From Isoetes taiwanensis (Eukaryota; Streptophyta; Lycopodiopsida; Isoetales; Isoetaceae), in assembly GCA_021234155.1 (NCBI GenBank), contig JAJEKV010000026.1, positions 17,839,147-17,903,146 on the forward strand: a DNA stretch of 64,000 nt, in the 5' to 3' direction. This document shows positions 46,101 through 57,222 of the stretch, in pieces. The position numbers and the translations under genes were made by a program. The notes beneath the pieces are model-generated. The model saw only the letters and a list, made by a program, of their open reading frames with translations. It was not told the DNA's origin and searched no databases. How positions within the stretch are numbered: the first letter of the stretch is position 1; every line of letters starts with the position of its first letter.

Positions 46101-49100
46101 TTGGCGAGCGAATCATGATTAGGAGAGGGAAGTTGCCCGTCCGTCGCCAGGGCCCGGGAGAGGACGTTTGGGGCAAGCTGCTTCCGGATGGTTTTTAGGG
46201 TCCGTGCTCTGGCGTCAACACCCCCCCTCTACGTCAAGACACGGCCCAAGGTCCTAGTCGAATCTGACAAGGATAGAGCCTCTGAAACGTAAACCCTATG
46301 AGTTGCCAGGTTCTAGCAGGGTTTGCGTTTTGGGTGCCGAGTTTTGGTCTTTTGCTCTTGGGACTTGGCCGATAAGATGCATTTGAGAAAGCGAAGCAAG
46401 GGGAACTGGCGGAATGGAGTTTGGATGCACTCCTCCCGTTGTGGCGGTTAGAAGTAAAGGGCGACTTTTGCGATAGCAAGACATTCATAAATTTGTAATT
46501 AATGCATAGTACGGAATTAAATTCTGATTTTTTGTCAGCAGGCTTCCTAAGTCATCGCCAACATACAGGCCAGTTTTCAAAATTTTCGGACAAGGTTTAG
46601 ATCAAAGTGTTTGCATTAGAACGGTCCGGGCAGCCTGTTGTTGGGCAGCCGAGCTGGCACACTTGCCCAAGTCAAACAAGGCCAGGACCTTGCAAGGCCG
46701 ACTCATTAGAGGGGAGAGTCCGAACCCCAAGAGGCGAGCCCCAAAAAATTTCCCGAGATAGCCTTTCCTGGCAGCGCTCCCCCGGGGGGCCGTACGCTAA
46801 AGACCACACTCCCGGATCTCGGTTCCCCTATCCGACCGTTGAATCCTTCGTTCAAGGGCCCTGGCTCGATAAGGTCCAAAAAAATCCAACATCCGTCCGG
46901 GAGAACTTATCAAACCGCTGCCGCTGCGGTCGGCCGACCGTAGAAACCAAAGTGTTTTGTCGTTTGGGACATTGCGGAGGCTCCGGAATGGCGATTCGAC
47001 TTCGCCACATCGTCCGAGAGGCGAAATTACCCTAGAGACCAAGTTGCACGGTCGGTTTTGCAAAGAAAGAAACACTTACGCCCCTACGTTGATTCGGTAT
47101 ACCCACCACCTCCTAGGCCAATTGACTACGCAGTGTGTTGGACATGAGATAGTTTGACGCTTCCTCGAGAAGGGGTGGCCTTCCGGCCCTTTAAACTTGG
47201 TCCCCGGGGCAATGTCGACGTTCGAGTCCATTGGCGAGCGAATCCGCGATTCCGAGAGGGAAGTTGCCCGGTCGCCCGGGGTGGCCCGGGAGAGGACTTT
47301 TGGGGCAAGCTGCTTCGGATGGTTTTAGGGTCCGGTGCTCAAGGTCAACACCCCCGCTTACGTCAAGACACGGCCCAAGGTCCTAGTCGAATCGACAAGG
47401 ATAGAGCCTCAAACGTAAACCCTATGAGTTGCCGGGTTCTAGCGGGGTTTGCGTTTTGGGTGCCGAGTTTTGGTCTTTTGCACGCCGGACTTGGCCGATA
47501 AGATGCGATTGAGCCTTGAAGCAAGGGAAATCGCCGGAATGGAGTTTGGATACGTACTCCTCCCGTTGTGGCGGTTAGAAGTAAAGGGCGACTTTGCGAG
47601 TAGCAAGACATTCATAAATTTGTAATTAATGCATAAAACGGAATTAAATTCTGATTTTTTGTCAGCAGGCTTCCTAAGTCATCGCCAACATACAGGCAGT
47701 TTTCAAAATTTCCGGACAAGGTTTAGATCAAAGTGTTTGCATTAGAGCGGTAAGGGCGCTTTGTTGTTGGGCAGCCGGTGGCACACTTGCCCAAGTCAAA
47801 CAAGGCCAGGACCTTGCAAGGCCGACTCATTAGAGGGGAGAGTCCAAACCCCAAGAGGCGAGCCCAAAAAAAATGCCCCCGAGGTAGCCTTTCTGGGCGC
47901 TCCGGGGGGCGATGCGCTAAAGACCACACTCCGGATCTCGGTTCCCCTATCCGACCGTTGAATCGCCGTTCAAGGGCCCCGGCTCGATAAGGTCCAAAAA
48001 TCCAACATCCGTCCGGGAGAACTTATCAAACCGCTGGCGCCCTGCGGTGGCCAGGTGTAGAAACCAAAGTGTTTTGTCGTTCGGACATTGCGGAGGCTCG
48101 GAATGGCGATTCGACTTCCGCCACATCGTCCGGAAGCCGAAATTACCCTAGAGACCAAGTTGGCGGTCAATTTTGCAAAAGAAAGAAACACTTACGCCCA
48201 CGTTTGCGGTATTGACCGAGCACCTCCTAGGCCAATTGACTACGAGTGTGTTGGACATGAGATAGTTTGACGCTTCCTCGAGAAGGGGTGGCCTTACTCG
48301 CCGCGAAACTTGGTCCCCGGGGCAATGTCGGCGCTCGAGTCCATTGGCAGAGCAGAATCATGATTCCGGAGAGGAAGTTGCCCGTCCCGTCGCCCGGAGC
48401 CGCCGGGAGAGGCGTTTGGGGCAAGCTGCTTCGGATGGTATTTAGGTCCGTGCTCGGCGTCAACACCCCCTCTACGTCAAGACACGGCCCAAGGTCCTAG
48501 TCGAATCTGACAAGGATAGAGCCTCTGAAACGTAAACCCTATGAGTTGCCAGGTTCTAGCAGGGTTTGCGTTTTGGGTGCCGAGTTTTGGTCTTTTTGCT
48601 CTTGGGACTTGGCGATAAGATGCATTTGAGAAAACGAAGCAAGGGGAACCCGGCGGAATGGAGTTTGGATCTGTACTCCTCTCCGTTGTGGCAGATTAGA
48701 AGTAAAAAGGCAGCTTTTGCATTAGCAAGACATTCATAAATTTGTAATTAATGCATAGTACGGAATTAAATTCTGATTTTTTGTCATTGAGGCTTCCTAA
48801 GTCATCGCCAACATACAAGTTTTTTCAAAATTTCTGGACAAGGTTTAGATCAAAGTGTTTGCATTAGAACGGTCCGGGCAGCCTGTTGTTGAGCAGCCGA
48901 GCTGGCACACTTGCCCAAGTCAAACAAGGCCAGGACCTTGCAAGGCTGTCTCATTAGAGGAGAGAGTCCGAACCCCAAGAGGCGAGCCCCAAAAAATTTC
49001 CCGAGGTAGCCTTTCCTGGCAGCGCTCCCCCGGGGGGCCGTACGCTAAAGACCACACTCCCGGATCTCGGTTCCCCTATCCGACCGTTGAATCCTTCGTT

Positions 49101-51404
49101 CAAGGGCCCTGGCTCGATAAGGTCCAAAAAAATCCAACATCCGTCCGGGAGAACTTATCAAACCGCGAAGCGTCCTGCGGTCGACCGTGTAGAAACCAAA
49201 GTGTTTTGTCGTTCGGACATTGCGGAGGCTCCGGAATGGCGATTCGACTTCGCCACATCGTCCGAGAGGCCGAAATTACCCTAGAGACCAAGTTGCACGG
49301 TCAGTTTTGCAAAAGAAAGAAACACTTACGCCCTACGTTGCAATATTCGACATCCACCTCCTAGGCCAATTGACTACGAGTGTGTTAGACATGAGATAGT
49401 TTGACGCTTCCTCGAGAAGGGATGGCCTTCTGGCCACGAAACTTGGTCCCCAGGGCAATGTCGACGTTCTGAGTCCATTGGCAGAGCCGAATCACGATTC
49501 CGGAGAGGGGAAGTTGCCCGTCCGTCGCCAGGGCCTTCGGGAGAGGACTTTTGGGGCAAGCTGCTTCCGGATGGTTTTTAGGGTCCGTGCTCTGGCGTCA
49601 ACACCCCCCCTCTACGTCAAGACACGGCCCAAGGTCCTAGTCGAATCTGACAAGGATAGAGCCTCTGAAACGTAAACCCTATGAGTTGCCAGGTTCTAGC
49701 AGGGTTTGCGTTTTGGGTGCCGAGTTTTGGTCTTTTGCTCTTGGGACTTGGCCGATAAGATGCATTTGAGAAAACGAAGCAAGGGGAACTGACGGAATGG
49801 AGTTTGGATCTGTACTCCTCCCGTTGTGGCAGTTAGAAGTAAAGGGCGCCTTTTGTGTAAAGACATTCATAAATTTGTAATTAATGCATAGTACGGAATT
49901 AAATTCTGATTTTTTTTTGTGTGAGGCTTCCTAAGTCATCGCCAACATACTGAGCCAGTTTTCAAAATTTCCGGACAAGGTTTAGATCAAAGTGTTTGCA
50001 TTAGAACGGTCCAGGGCACCGTTGTTGGGCAGCCGAAATGGCACACTTGCTTCAAGTCAAACAAGGCCGGGGACCTTGCAAGGCCGACTCATTAGAGGGG
50101 AGAGTCCAGAACCCCAAGAGGCGAGCCCCAAAAATTTCGAGGTAGCCTTTCACGGCAGCGAGGGGGGGCCAGACGAGATCTCGGTTCCCCTATCCCGGCC
50201 GTTGAATCGCCGTTCAAGGGCCCCGCCTCGATAAGGTCCAAAAATCCAACATTCGTCAGGAGAACTTATCAAACCCATGCCCGTCTGCGGTGAACCGTGT
50301 AGAAACCAAAGTGTTTTGTCGTTCGAACATTGCGGAGGCTCGGAATAGCGATTCGACCGCCACATCGTCCGGGAGGCCGAATTACCCTAGAGACCAAGTT
50401 GCGGTCGGTTTTGCAAAAGAAAGAAACACTACGCCCCACGTTGCGGTATTCTCGATGACCACCTCCTAGGCCAATTGACTACGAAAGTGTGTTGGACATG
50501 AGATAGTTTGACGCTTCCTCGAGAAGGGGTGGCCTTTTTGGCACGAAACTTGGTCCCGGGGCAATGTCGGCGTTACGAGTCCATTGGCGAGCGAATCCGC
50601 GATTTCGGAGGGAAAGTTGCCCGTCCGTCGCCGAGGGGCCGGGGAGAGGACTTTTGGGGCAAGTCGCTTCGGATGGTTTTAGGGTCCGGTGCTCGGCGTC
50701 AACACCCCCTCTACGTCAAGACACGGCCCAAGGTCCTAGTCGAATCGACAAGGATAGAGCCTCAAAAGCGTAAACCCTATGAGTTGCGAGGGTTCTAGCG
50801 AGGGTTTGCGTTTTGGGGTGCCGAGTTTTTGGTCTTTTGCTCTTGGGACTTGGCCATAAGATGCGATTGAGAACGCGAAGCAAGGGAACAGCGGAATGGA
50901 GTTTGGATCTGTACTCCTCCCGTTGTGGCGGTTAGAAGTAAAGGGCGCCTTTTGCAAAGTAGCAAGACATTCATAAATTTGTAATTAATGCATAGTACGG
51001 AATTAAATTCTGATTTTTTTGTCGCAGGCTTCCTAAGTCATCGCCAACATATGAGGCCGATTTTCAAAATTTCTGGACAAGGTTTAGATCAAAGTGTTTG
51101 CATTAGAACGGTCCGGGCAGCTTTGTTGTTGAGCAGCCGAAATGGCACACTTGCCCAAGTCAAACAAGGCGGGACCTTGCAAAATTTGTCTCATTACTCA
51201 TTAGAGAGAGTCCAACCCCGTGAGGCGAGCCCCAAAAAAGTTTTCGAGGCAGCCTTTCTGGCGGCGCTCCCGGGGACCATACGCTAAAGACCACACTCAC
51301 GGATCTCGGTTCCCCTATCCAACCGTTGAATCCTTTTCGTTCAAGGGCCCTCGCTCGATAAGGGCCAAAAAAATCCAACATCCGTCAGGAGAACTTATCA
51401 AACC
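43170..51404. repeat. Satellite array B, unit about 1.12 kb, seven-plus copies
   Basis: The anchor TTGGACATGAGATAG (one copy TTAGACATGAG) lies at 43770, 44886, 46008, 47138, 48251, 49385 and 50492, giving spacings of 1116, 1122, 1130, 1113, 1134 and 1107 bases. A truncated partial unit precedes it at about 43185-43330 and the array stops at 51404. Each unit contains a dyad (CGTAAACCCTATGAG and GGGTTTGCG), an AT-rich block (TTTGTAATTAATGCATAG), a GC-rich block with CAAGTCAAACAAGG, CCTATCCGACCGTTGAA, GTGTTTTGTCGTTCGG and CCTAGAGACCAAGTT. Apart from the AT-rich and following block it has the same order as array A. ORFs of 100-170 codons recur between copies but break at indels. Confidence 0.95.
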
Positions 51405-51445
51405 GCCACCCTGGGCTCAAACATGCCACCCCTGTGCTCAAACAT
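51405..51445. repeat. Minisatellite remnant at the edge of array B
   Basis: Directly after the last satellite unit come two copies of GGGCTCAAACATGCCACCC / TGTGCTCAAACATCCC type, the same CATGCC minisatellite found around array A. Confidence 0.75.
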
Positions 51446-51740
51446 CCCGCTTACATTCGTAAGTAGTAGCAATAGAAGATTGGTTAAATCGAATGTGATT
51501 TTGATCGCATATATGGCTCGGGAATGTCCAAATTAGCATAAGGACAAAATTTCATGACCATCGGATGAAAAAAAGGCACCAAAAAAATTAAAAGTGTTAG
51601 GCGTCGCTATAACAAAATATCGTCGGCGGACGTCGCATGCGACGTTAAGCCAGATATTCAAATCGTATATACGATTTCAAAATTACGTCAAGATGCGGAC
51701 GTCGCTGACGTCGCATGCGACGCCGTCTTTTACGATCCAG
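51446..51740. repeat. GTCGCATGCGAC-rich spacer
   Basis: GACGTCGCATGCGACG occurs near 51627 and 51708 with further GGACGTCG words. The motif is palindromic (GTCGCATGCGAC) and recurs in longer form at 53.36-53.56 kb. No gene. Confidence 0.6.
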
Positions 51741-52365
51741 CGGGCCGTCTTTTTCCGGGACCATTCCTAGGCTTCCTTCTATCGACTATTTTGGGCGATC
51801 TTGGCCACGACCTTGAGCGACTTGCAAGCACTCTTTTTAAGGTTAGTAGATCATGGTTTTGGATTGAATGGTTTTGGATTGAATGATTTAGTGTAGATTT
51901 CAATTTTTTTTTTTCTATCTCTTTCCTTCTTTTTCTTCTTCTTGTTTCTTCATTCTTCTTCTTTTTCCTTCTTTCCTCATTTCTTTCTTCGATTCTTCCC
52001 TCATTTCACTCTTCCATTCTTCCATTCTTCTATCTTCTTCCATTTCATTCTCTTATTTCTTCCATTCTTCTCTTTCTTTCCTAATTTCTTTTTTTCTCCT
52101 CTTTCCCCTTCTCTTCTTTCTCCCACCCTTCTCTTCTTCTTTGATTCATTCATTTTTTTTCTTTCTTGTTTTACTATTTCTTCATTTTTTTTTTTTTTTT
52201 TTTGTTTCTTCTTCGATCTTTTTTTTCGTTGTTCTTATTCTTCTAACTCTTTGTTGCTTTCTATTTCGATTTGGACCCGTGGGATCTTGTTACACACGCC
52301 CTTCTTTTTTGGTAAGTTGATCGCACTTGCATTTTATTTTTATAATTTTAAGTAGGTTAAAAAAA
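51741..52365. repeat. Pyrimidine-rich (TTCTTCCATTC) tract
   Basis: From about 51905 to 52240 the + strand is mostly T and C with imperfect TTCTTCCATTCTTC words and a T run at 52185-52203. The 137-codon ORF through it is a compositional artefact (Phe/Ser/Leu). Before it lies a GGTTTTGGATTGAATG direct duplication near 51853 and 51871. Confidence 0.75.
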
Positions 52366-52369
52366 ATTG

Positions 52370-52650
52370 ATGGAGTGGCTTGTTCAAGGGCACGGGTCGG
52401 CTCCACCTAGAGTGGGGAGGACCATGTACCCGGGTTCGAAGTCCACTTCACTACGATCATATATTTTTCCTAGGTTAAGGAGTGGCTTGTTCAAGGGCAC
52501 GGCCGGCTCCATCTAGAGTGGAGAGGGCCCAAGTCCACAGCCATTTGTTATTTTTTAGATTTAAAATGAAATTGTAGTGGCTTGTTCAAGGGCACGGTAG
52601 GCTCCACTACGAGTGGAGACGACCAGGTGTTCGGGTCCAAGTCGACTTTT
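52370..52650 (+). repeat. Three tRNA-like (SINE-like) tandem copies
   Basis: AGTGGCTTGTTCAAGGGCAC starts at about 52374, 52490 and 52576. Each is followed by GGCTCCA(C/T).., (G)AGTGGAG/GGGGAGG, and in copies 1 and 3 by a box-B-like element (GGGTTCGAAGTCC and TTCGGGTCCAAGTC). The first TGGCTTGTTCAAGGG resembles an A box. Spacing of the two boxes suits a tRNA-derived RNA polymerase III promoter. Copy 2 has lost part of the B box. They are tRNA-derived repeats rather than functional tRNA genes; I could not fold a clover leaf. Confidence 0.5.
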
Positions 52651-52761
52651 CTTGTAATTCTTAGGTAGAGGTGGCCAAATCTAGCTTATAATCCTAAAGC
52701 CTATGTTAGCCAACTCTAGCTTTTAATCCGACTAATCCAGATTTGGAAGGGGCTCATTTCG

Positions 52762-53254
52762 ATGATGGGGGGAGCTGCTTCGAAAAAGAAGGTACATGAC
52801 CTAGTCATAGTCTTATTTTTACTCTTTTGTTTTGTGTTAATCTATCGATTTATAGAAAAGGCAAAGAGTGATTGCAAAATTGAAGTCGAATGCCAAAAAA
52901 TTGGGAGGCGATTGGTCAAAGGTCCCTAAACCACTTAATCTATCCATAAGAAAGATATCAAGGTATTTGTTATTTGTTGCCATTCGTTCAATTCGAAATA
53001 AGACATTTAACTTGTCATGTTGTATTCCTTGCAATCAGATCACTTTTCGAGCGTTCAAAGGATTCCAAGAAAAACATCGCCTCCTGGTGCCAAGGCAACT
53101 TCAAGCAAAAGCGAATTAGTCCGCTTGGGTTTCGGCGAAAAGGCTTTTACATAGATTCGTAAGTGCTATAAACTCTTAGTTCACGTTAACTTTCAATGTC
53201 ATTGTCTAATATTGGTCGTATTGTTATAGAATTGGCTATACGGGTTTTCCCTAA
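52762..53254 (+). CDS. Small four-exon gene for a basic protein, no frameshift
   Basis: Exon 1 52762-52791 (MMGGAASKKK, donor GTACAT), exon 2 52856-52962 (acceptor TTTATAG, donor GTATTT), exon 3 53039-53158 (acceptor CAATCAG, donor GTAAGT), exon 4 53230-53254 (acceptor GTTATAG) ending at TAA. All junctions keep phase. The product is about 95 residues, very rich in Lys and Arg, with KLGGDWSKVPKPLNL, FERSKDSKKNIASWC and GFRRKGFYIDSIGYTG. If exon 3 is read through, it ends at TAA 53160-53162 instead. I recognise no domain; basic composition suggests nucleic-acid binding or a gene fragment. It stands out because the other spliced genes here are frameshifted. Confidence 0.45.
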
Positions 53255-53335
53255 CGGGGGAACACGTAAAGATAGCCACTACCGCCTCTTGCCTCTTGTA
53301 TATGATATTGTAATTAACTATTAAAATTCTTTCCA

Positions 53336-53560
53336 TTTTTTTTTTTTTTTTTTTTTTTTTGGCGTCCGCCGCATGCGGCGCCCGAGTCACGTCTGGCGTC
53401 CGTCTCAAGGCGGCGCCGGGAGGCGTCTGCGACGGCCGCGCATCACGCGACGCGTCGCATGCGGCGGTCTGCGGCGGCGATGCGATGCGGCGACGCGCGG
53501 CGGCAAATAGGTAAGACGTCGCATAGGCGTCGCATAGGCGTCGCTATAGGCGTCGCTAAA
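53336..53560. repeat. T run followed by CpG-rich GCATGCGGCG sequence
   Basis: A T homopolymer (about 53335-53360) is followed by 200 bases of extreme CpG density built from GGCGTC, GCATGCGGCG and GCGACG words, ending in GGCGTCGCATA(G/A) and GGCGTCGCTATA direct repeats. No gene is in it. Confidence 0.7.
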
Positions 53561-53564
53561 TGGC

Positions 53565-55505
53565 CTTTCTCATATACAAAGCGAGGGGGACCCTCAATGT
53601 CAGGCCAACTACCGCACTATTATGGTCAGCTCTCTCTTTGCAAAATTGTTGGTCGGCATCCTTGGCGGCCGGTGACAATATGGGCGGAGGAAGCGGAGGT
53701 GCGAGCTCTTACGAAGGCGGTTTTCGCCCGGACATTCCACCATTGATCATATCTTCACTCTGCGCACATTGATTGAAGATAGCGAGGAATCGCCCGGCCG
53801 AGAACACATCTTGTTGTTTCGTGGATTTTGCAAAGGCATTCGACCGCGATTACCCGCTTAATAAGCTATGGGGCGGCGGCAATTTGGGGAACCCCTGGAC
53901 TTGCGAGAATCACATTATATAAATTTGCATGCGAGGCATGCTTTCGGGCCGTATCACATCGCCGGACCGCGGCCCGGTGACGGTAGCATTGGAGTGCGTC
54001 GGGGTTGCCCCTCTCCCCACACTCTTTGGCTGTACATTGATCGGTTGGAAGATTGGCTCTCACGAGCATGGAGGTGCAGGCGCACATATCATGCATCACA
54101 CAATCCGGCAACTCATATATCTTGACGATGTCAACCTCATGGCCTATACTCCGGAGGACATGCAGCGTCACACTGGATGCTCTTGACACTTTTGCCAATT
54201 CAGCGGCATGCAAGTTAACTTGGCCAAAACTAGGTCTTTGCTAGTTGCATCATCCCGTCGACCAAGGCTTCCACATTCACTTACCGGGGGCAAGAGGTAG
54301 AGGTGGCTCAGGCCTACAAGTACTTAGGGATTGAGTTCTCAACTACCACCCATTGGGATGCGGCTATCGGGTTGCGGGTCACTGCTGCGGGTTGGAAAGC
54401 ACTATATGCCATGCGGAGAACAACGACCACAAGGCAGAGTTGTATGCACGGGGTCACTAAATCACATTTGTTTCGGCCTTGGTTGAGGCCCTTTTGTATG
54501 GGGCAGAAGTTTGGGGTCGGTGATATCCCTCAACACACGGAATGACCTCGGCGGTCAGAGAAGGCCTTCTTGGCACGGGCTTTGGGGGTGAAGTCCGCGG
54601 TTCCGTGCGGATCCTACTCCAGAGACAGATTTCTACCCCTTCACGGGCTGCATTGGAGCGCCATATCGTTTTACTTCCAAAAAGGTGGTCGCTATGGCTG
54701 ATACACGCTTGCCCCCGCTTTGCTTTGGCCCGCGGCAATGGGTCCCTAGCGCTGAAATCCTCTTTGGAAAGACAAGCGTGCGGTGGTTCTCACTTATTTG
54801 GGGTGTGCAGCAAGCAGATGTGTCAGTCGGGACAAAGAAAGATCGCGAGGCACTTAAACTATACCTTGATGCTACTTTCCTTCGGGCTGTGGGATGCAGA
54901 GGCTCGACACATGTTAAGCGGCACACTATCGCCAGCAAGTCAATCCTAGGCTCACAAGAGGCCCACACGGTACTTGTACACCCGGCTACCCATGAAGAAA
55001 CGCAGGCTTATAGCTTCCATTCGCCCACGGGGCACATCGCCCGCATTGAAAGCGAGGCGTTGGGCTCGTGAAGCCACGGGGAGCAAAGGCTTTGCCGATG
55101 TTGCCACCGGTAGCGATTGAGGATGAATGTCATGCCCCCTCGGACCTGCAAACATTTGCCTATATCAGGAGGCGATATGTTCGATTACTAGTGCACGGCG
55201 GCCGTTGCATCGATTATTGGCTCTGGCGTCGGTGGGTTTGTTGGGGTCATACCTCCGGGGAGGTTATGGATGCACGGACTTCGTTTGTGTCCTACGGGGA
55301 CGGTATTGAACTGTCCTATGCAATTTATGCAGTGTGCCGGCCGGGCTTATTATCGCTAAGGTTTTTCCCTCGAAAACCCTTCGGGGCGGGGGTTTTTTAA
55401 TCCTGTCAGTAATATGCTTGCTGCTCTCTTTTTTGTTTGGGTCCCATAGGCCAATTGGTCTCCGTGGACGCTAAAAACCTATTCTATTCTATTCTATTCC
55501 TATTG
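53565..55505 (+). pseudogene. LINE (non-LTR) reverse transcriptase, decayed, with TATTC tail
   Basis: Pieces in changing frames read as an RT: GGFRPxHSTIDHIFTLRTLI (about 53720-53780), FVDFAKAFDR (about 53820), RRGCPxSPTLFGLYIDRLEDWL (about 54000-54060), then LIYLDDVNLMAYTPEDMQRH (about 54100-54170) with the [FY]xDD catalytic motif, and YKYLGIEFS (54300s). A C-terminal stretch includes KCHL..VLLYGAEVWG-like sequence near 54500. The region 54540-55400 holds further ORFs with LLGTGFGGEVRGSVRILLQ. The element ends at (TTCTA)n near 55481-55500, typical of a LINE tail. The N-terminal endonuclease is not visible. Confidence 0.65.
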
Positions 55506-55509
55506 TGTC

Positions 55510-57000
55510 CTGCACCCAATATCTAACCAATTTTAGAGCTGGGGATGAGGAGTTATTCTGGATGGCTCTCCAAATCATCTTGGCTGCCAAAGCCTGGGCT
55601 TGTATAAACAGATCTTTGCACCCCAAATTCCCTTCCTTCCTGGATTTAGTAAGGTCACCCTAAGCTACTTTGTGTACCCCTTGCCATATGAATTTCCTAA
55701 TGGCTACTTCTATCTTGGCATATGAGGCTTTGTCTCCAACAATTGCAGAGGCAAAGTAAACATGAGTACTGCCTATGACAGCATTTGCAATCTGAATTCT
55801 ACCAGCCAAGAAAAGGGAGGAGGAATACAGACCCAATTTTCTCTTGATCCGATGGTTCCCACAACCCCCTGAGAGAAGAATTTAAGGTTAATGCAATGCC
55901 TAGAATTGCTGTTCTAGCATTTTTATTCAAAACCTTAATTCCTTGCATTTCTACATCCTGTGAATCCAAAATAATAGCACATTTGCCTTTATTGAGACAG
56001 ACCCCTGATACTTGGCCAAACTTCTCCATTGCTGTGAGGAAATTTAAAAGACTCCTATCATCCTTTTAAAAAAAAATGAAGGTATCGTCAGCATATTGCA
56101 TAAGAGAGAAGGTACCTTCCCCTCCTGGTAGCTGAAGATATTGGATTTCACCCTTAGCATGCATATGCATTACTAATTTTGTCATCATTTCTGCAAATAT
56201 CAAGAAGAGGTAAGGGGCTAAAGGACAGCCCTGCCTTACCCCCCTTCTACAAGGAAATTGATCTGAAGGAGATCCATTAATTATCAGTGCTGAAGATGTT
56301 GTGATGTTAAAGCCAAATAGCTTCTGGTACACCATTTCTAATAGCCCTAGATGAGCCATAGCCTTTTCCAGGAATTGCCAACTAATGGTGTCATATGCTC
56401 TTTTAAAATCTAACTTAAGAAGCATACAGTTTTGGTTGGATAATTTATTCCAGTGCAATCCCTCAACAACACCTATATAGTGTTCCTTTGGGGAAGAAAA
56501 GCAGACTAACAAGGGTTAATTACCTTGATTAAACACGTTTTCAGTCTATTTGCCAGGATTTTAGCCAATACTTTATAAGTGGTGTTGGTTAGAGAAATTG
56601 GCCTCCAGTCCCCAATGTTCACAGGGCTATCAACTTTGGAGATAAGAGTAATATGAGCAGCATTGATTGCTGGATGTAGATATCTGGCTTGCCAAGCTCC
56701 CTGGATAAAAGTAGTGAAGTCGTCTTTCATAATTTCCCAAAATCCAGATAGAATTCTGCCTGAAATCCATCAGGGCCTGGGCTTTTACCATGAGCCATTG
56801 ACTGGAGGGTCTCCTTGATTTCCTTCTCCTCAGGGGTTATCAGAATTTCCTCATCCTCAATTTGTGGCCCCTTAGGAATTTCTGTAAAAAACTTACTTAT
56901 CACCATATCATCTACCTGATAGTTGTTGAACAAATTTTGTTATTCCTTATGAAAGAAAGCCTGGATCTCCTTCTGACAGACCAAGGATTTCCCATCCCCA
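55510..57000 (-). pseudogene. Second LINE reverse transcriptase (L1-like), opposite strand
   Basis: On the - strand, right to left: ETLQSMAHGKSPGPDGFQAE (56727-56933), ISLTNTTYKVLAKILANRL (56506-56730), LKLDFKRAYDTISWQFL, GVRQGCPLAPYLFLIF and LMQYADDTFIFF (56066-56512), and VSGVCLNKGKCAI (55799-56029). The zinc-binding and C-terminal part continues in broken frames to about 55520 (KLVRYWVQDT-like). SPGPDGF, TISWQFL and YADD identify the fingers, palm and catalytic core. At least three frameshifts break it. The 5' half with endonuclease is missing; it is cut near 57000. Confidence 0.8.
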
Positions 57001-57194
57001 TCTGTAACCTGTACTAGTCCATTTCTGATTCGTTTTCATTTTAGGGAAACAATGGGCACTATCAATTGGCTGAGTTTTATCAGAAGCATTTCCAGGTACT
57101 TGTCTATTTCTTTTCATTGTTCTTCTTTCTATTTTTGTTGTTAGTAATTGGTAAAATGCTAGTAATTTCTTGTATTTTTTAGTTTATTAATGTA

Positions 57195-57222
57195 CTAGAA
57201 AAAGTGCCCAGCGTTGCTGGGC
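57195..57222 (-). mobile_element. Helitron 3' terminus
   Basis: Read on the - strand, the hairpin GCCCAGC-AAC-GCTGGGC (57222-57206) is followed by seven bases and CTAG (57198-57195), then T. The stem is a perfect 7 bp. Identical in plan to the termini at 41996 and 58355. Confidence 0.75.

Noticed and set aside
43170-51404. Array B as a tandem gene cluster or rDNA spacer
   Set aside because: Frames do not survive indels between units, and no rRNA or tRNA sequence is present in any unit.
51942-52355. 137-codon Phe/Ser-rich ORF
   Set aside because: Pyrimidine-rich tract artefact; no conserved content.
52374-52450. Functional tRNA gene
   Set aside because: A- and B-box-like words exist, but I could not form an acceptor stem or anticodon arm.
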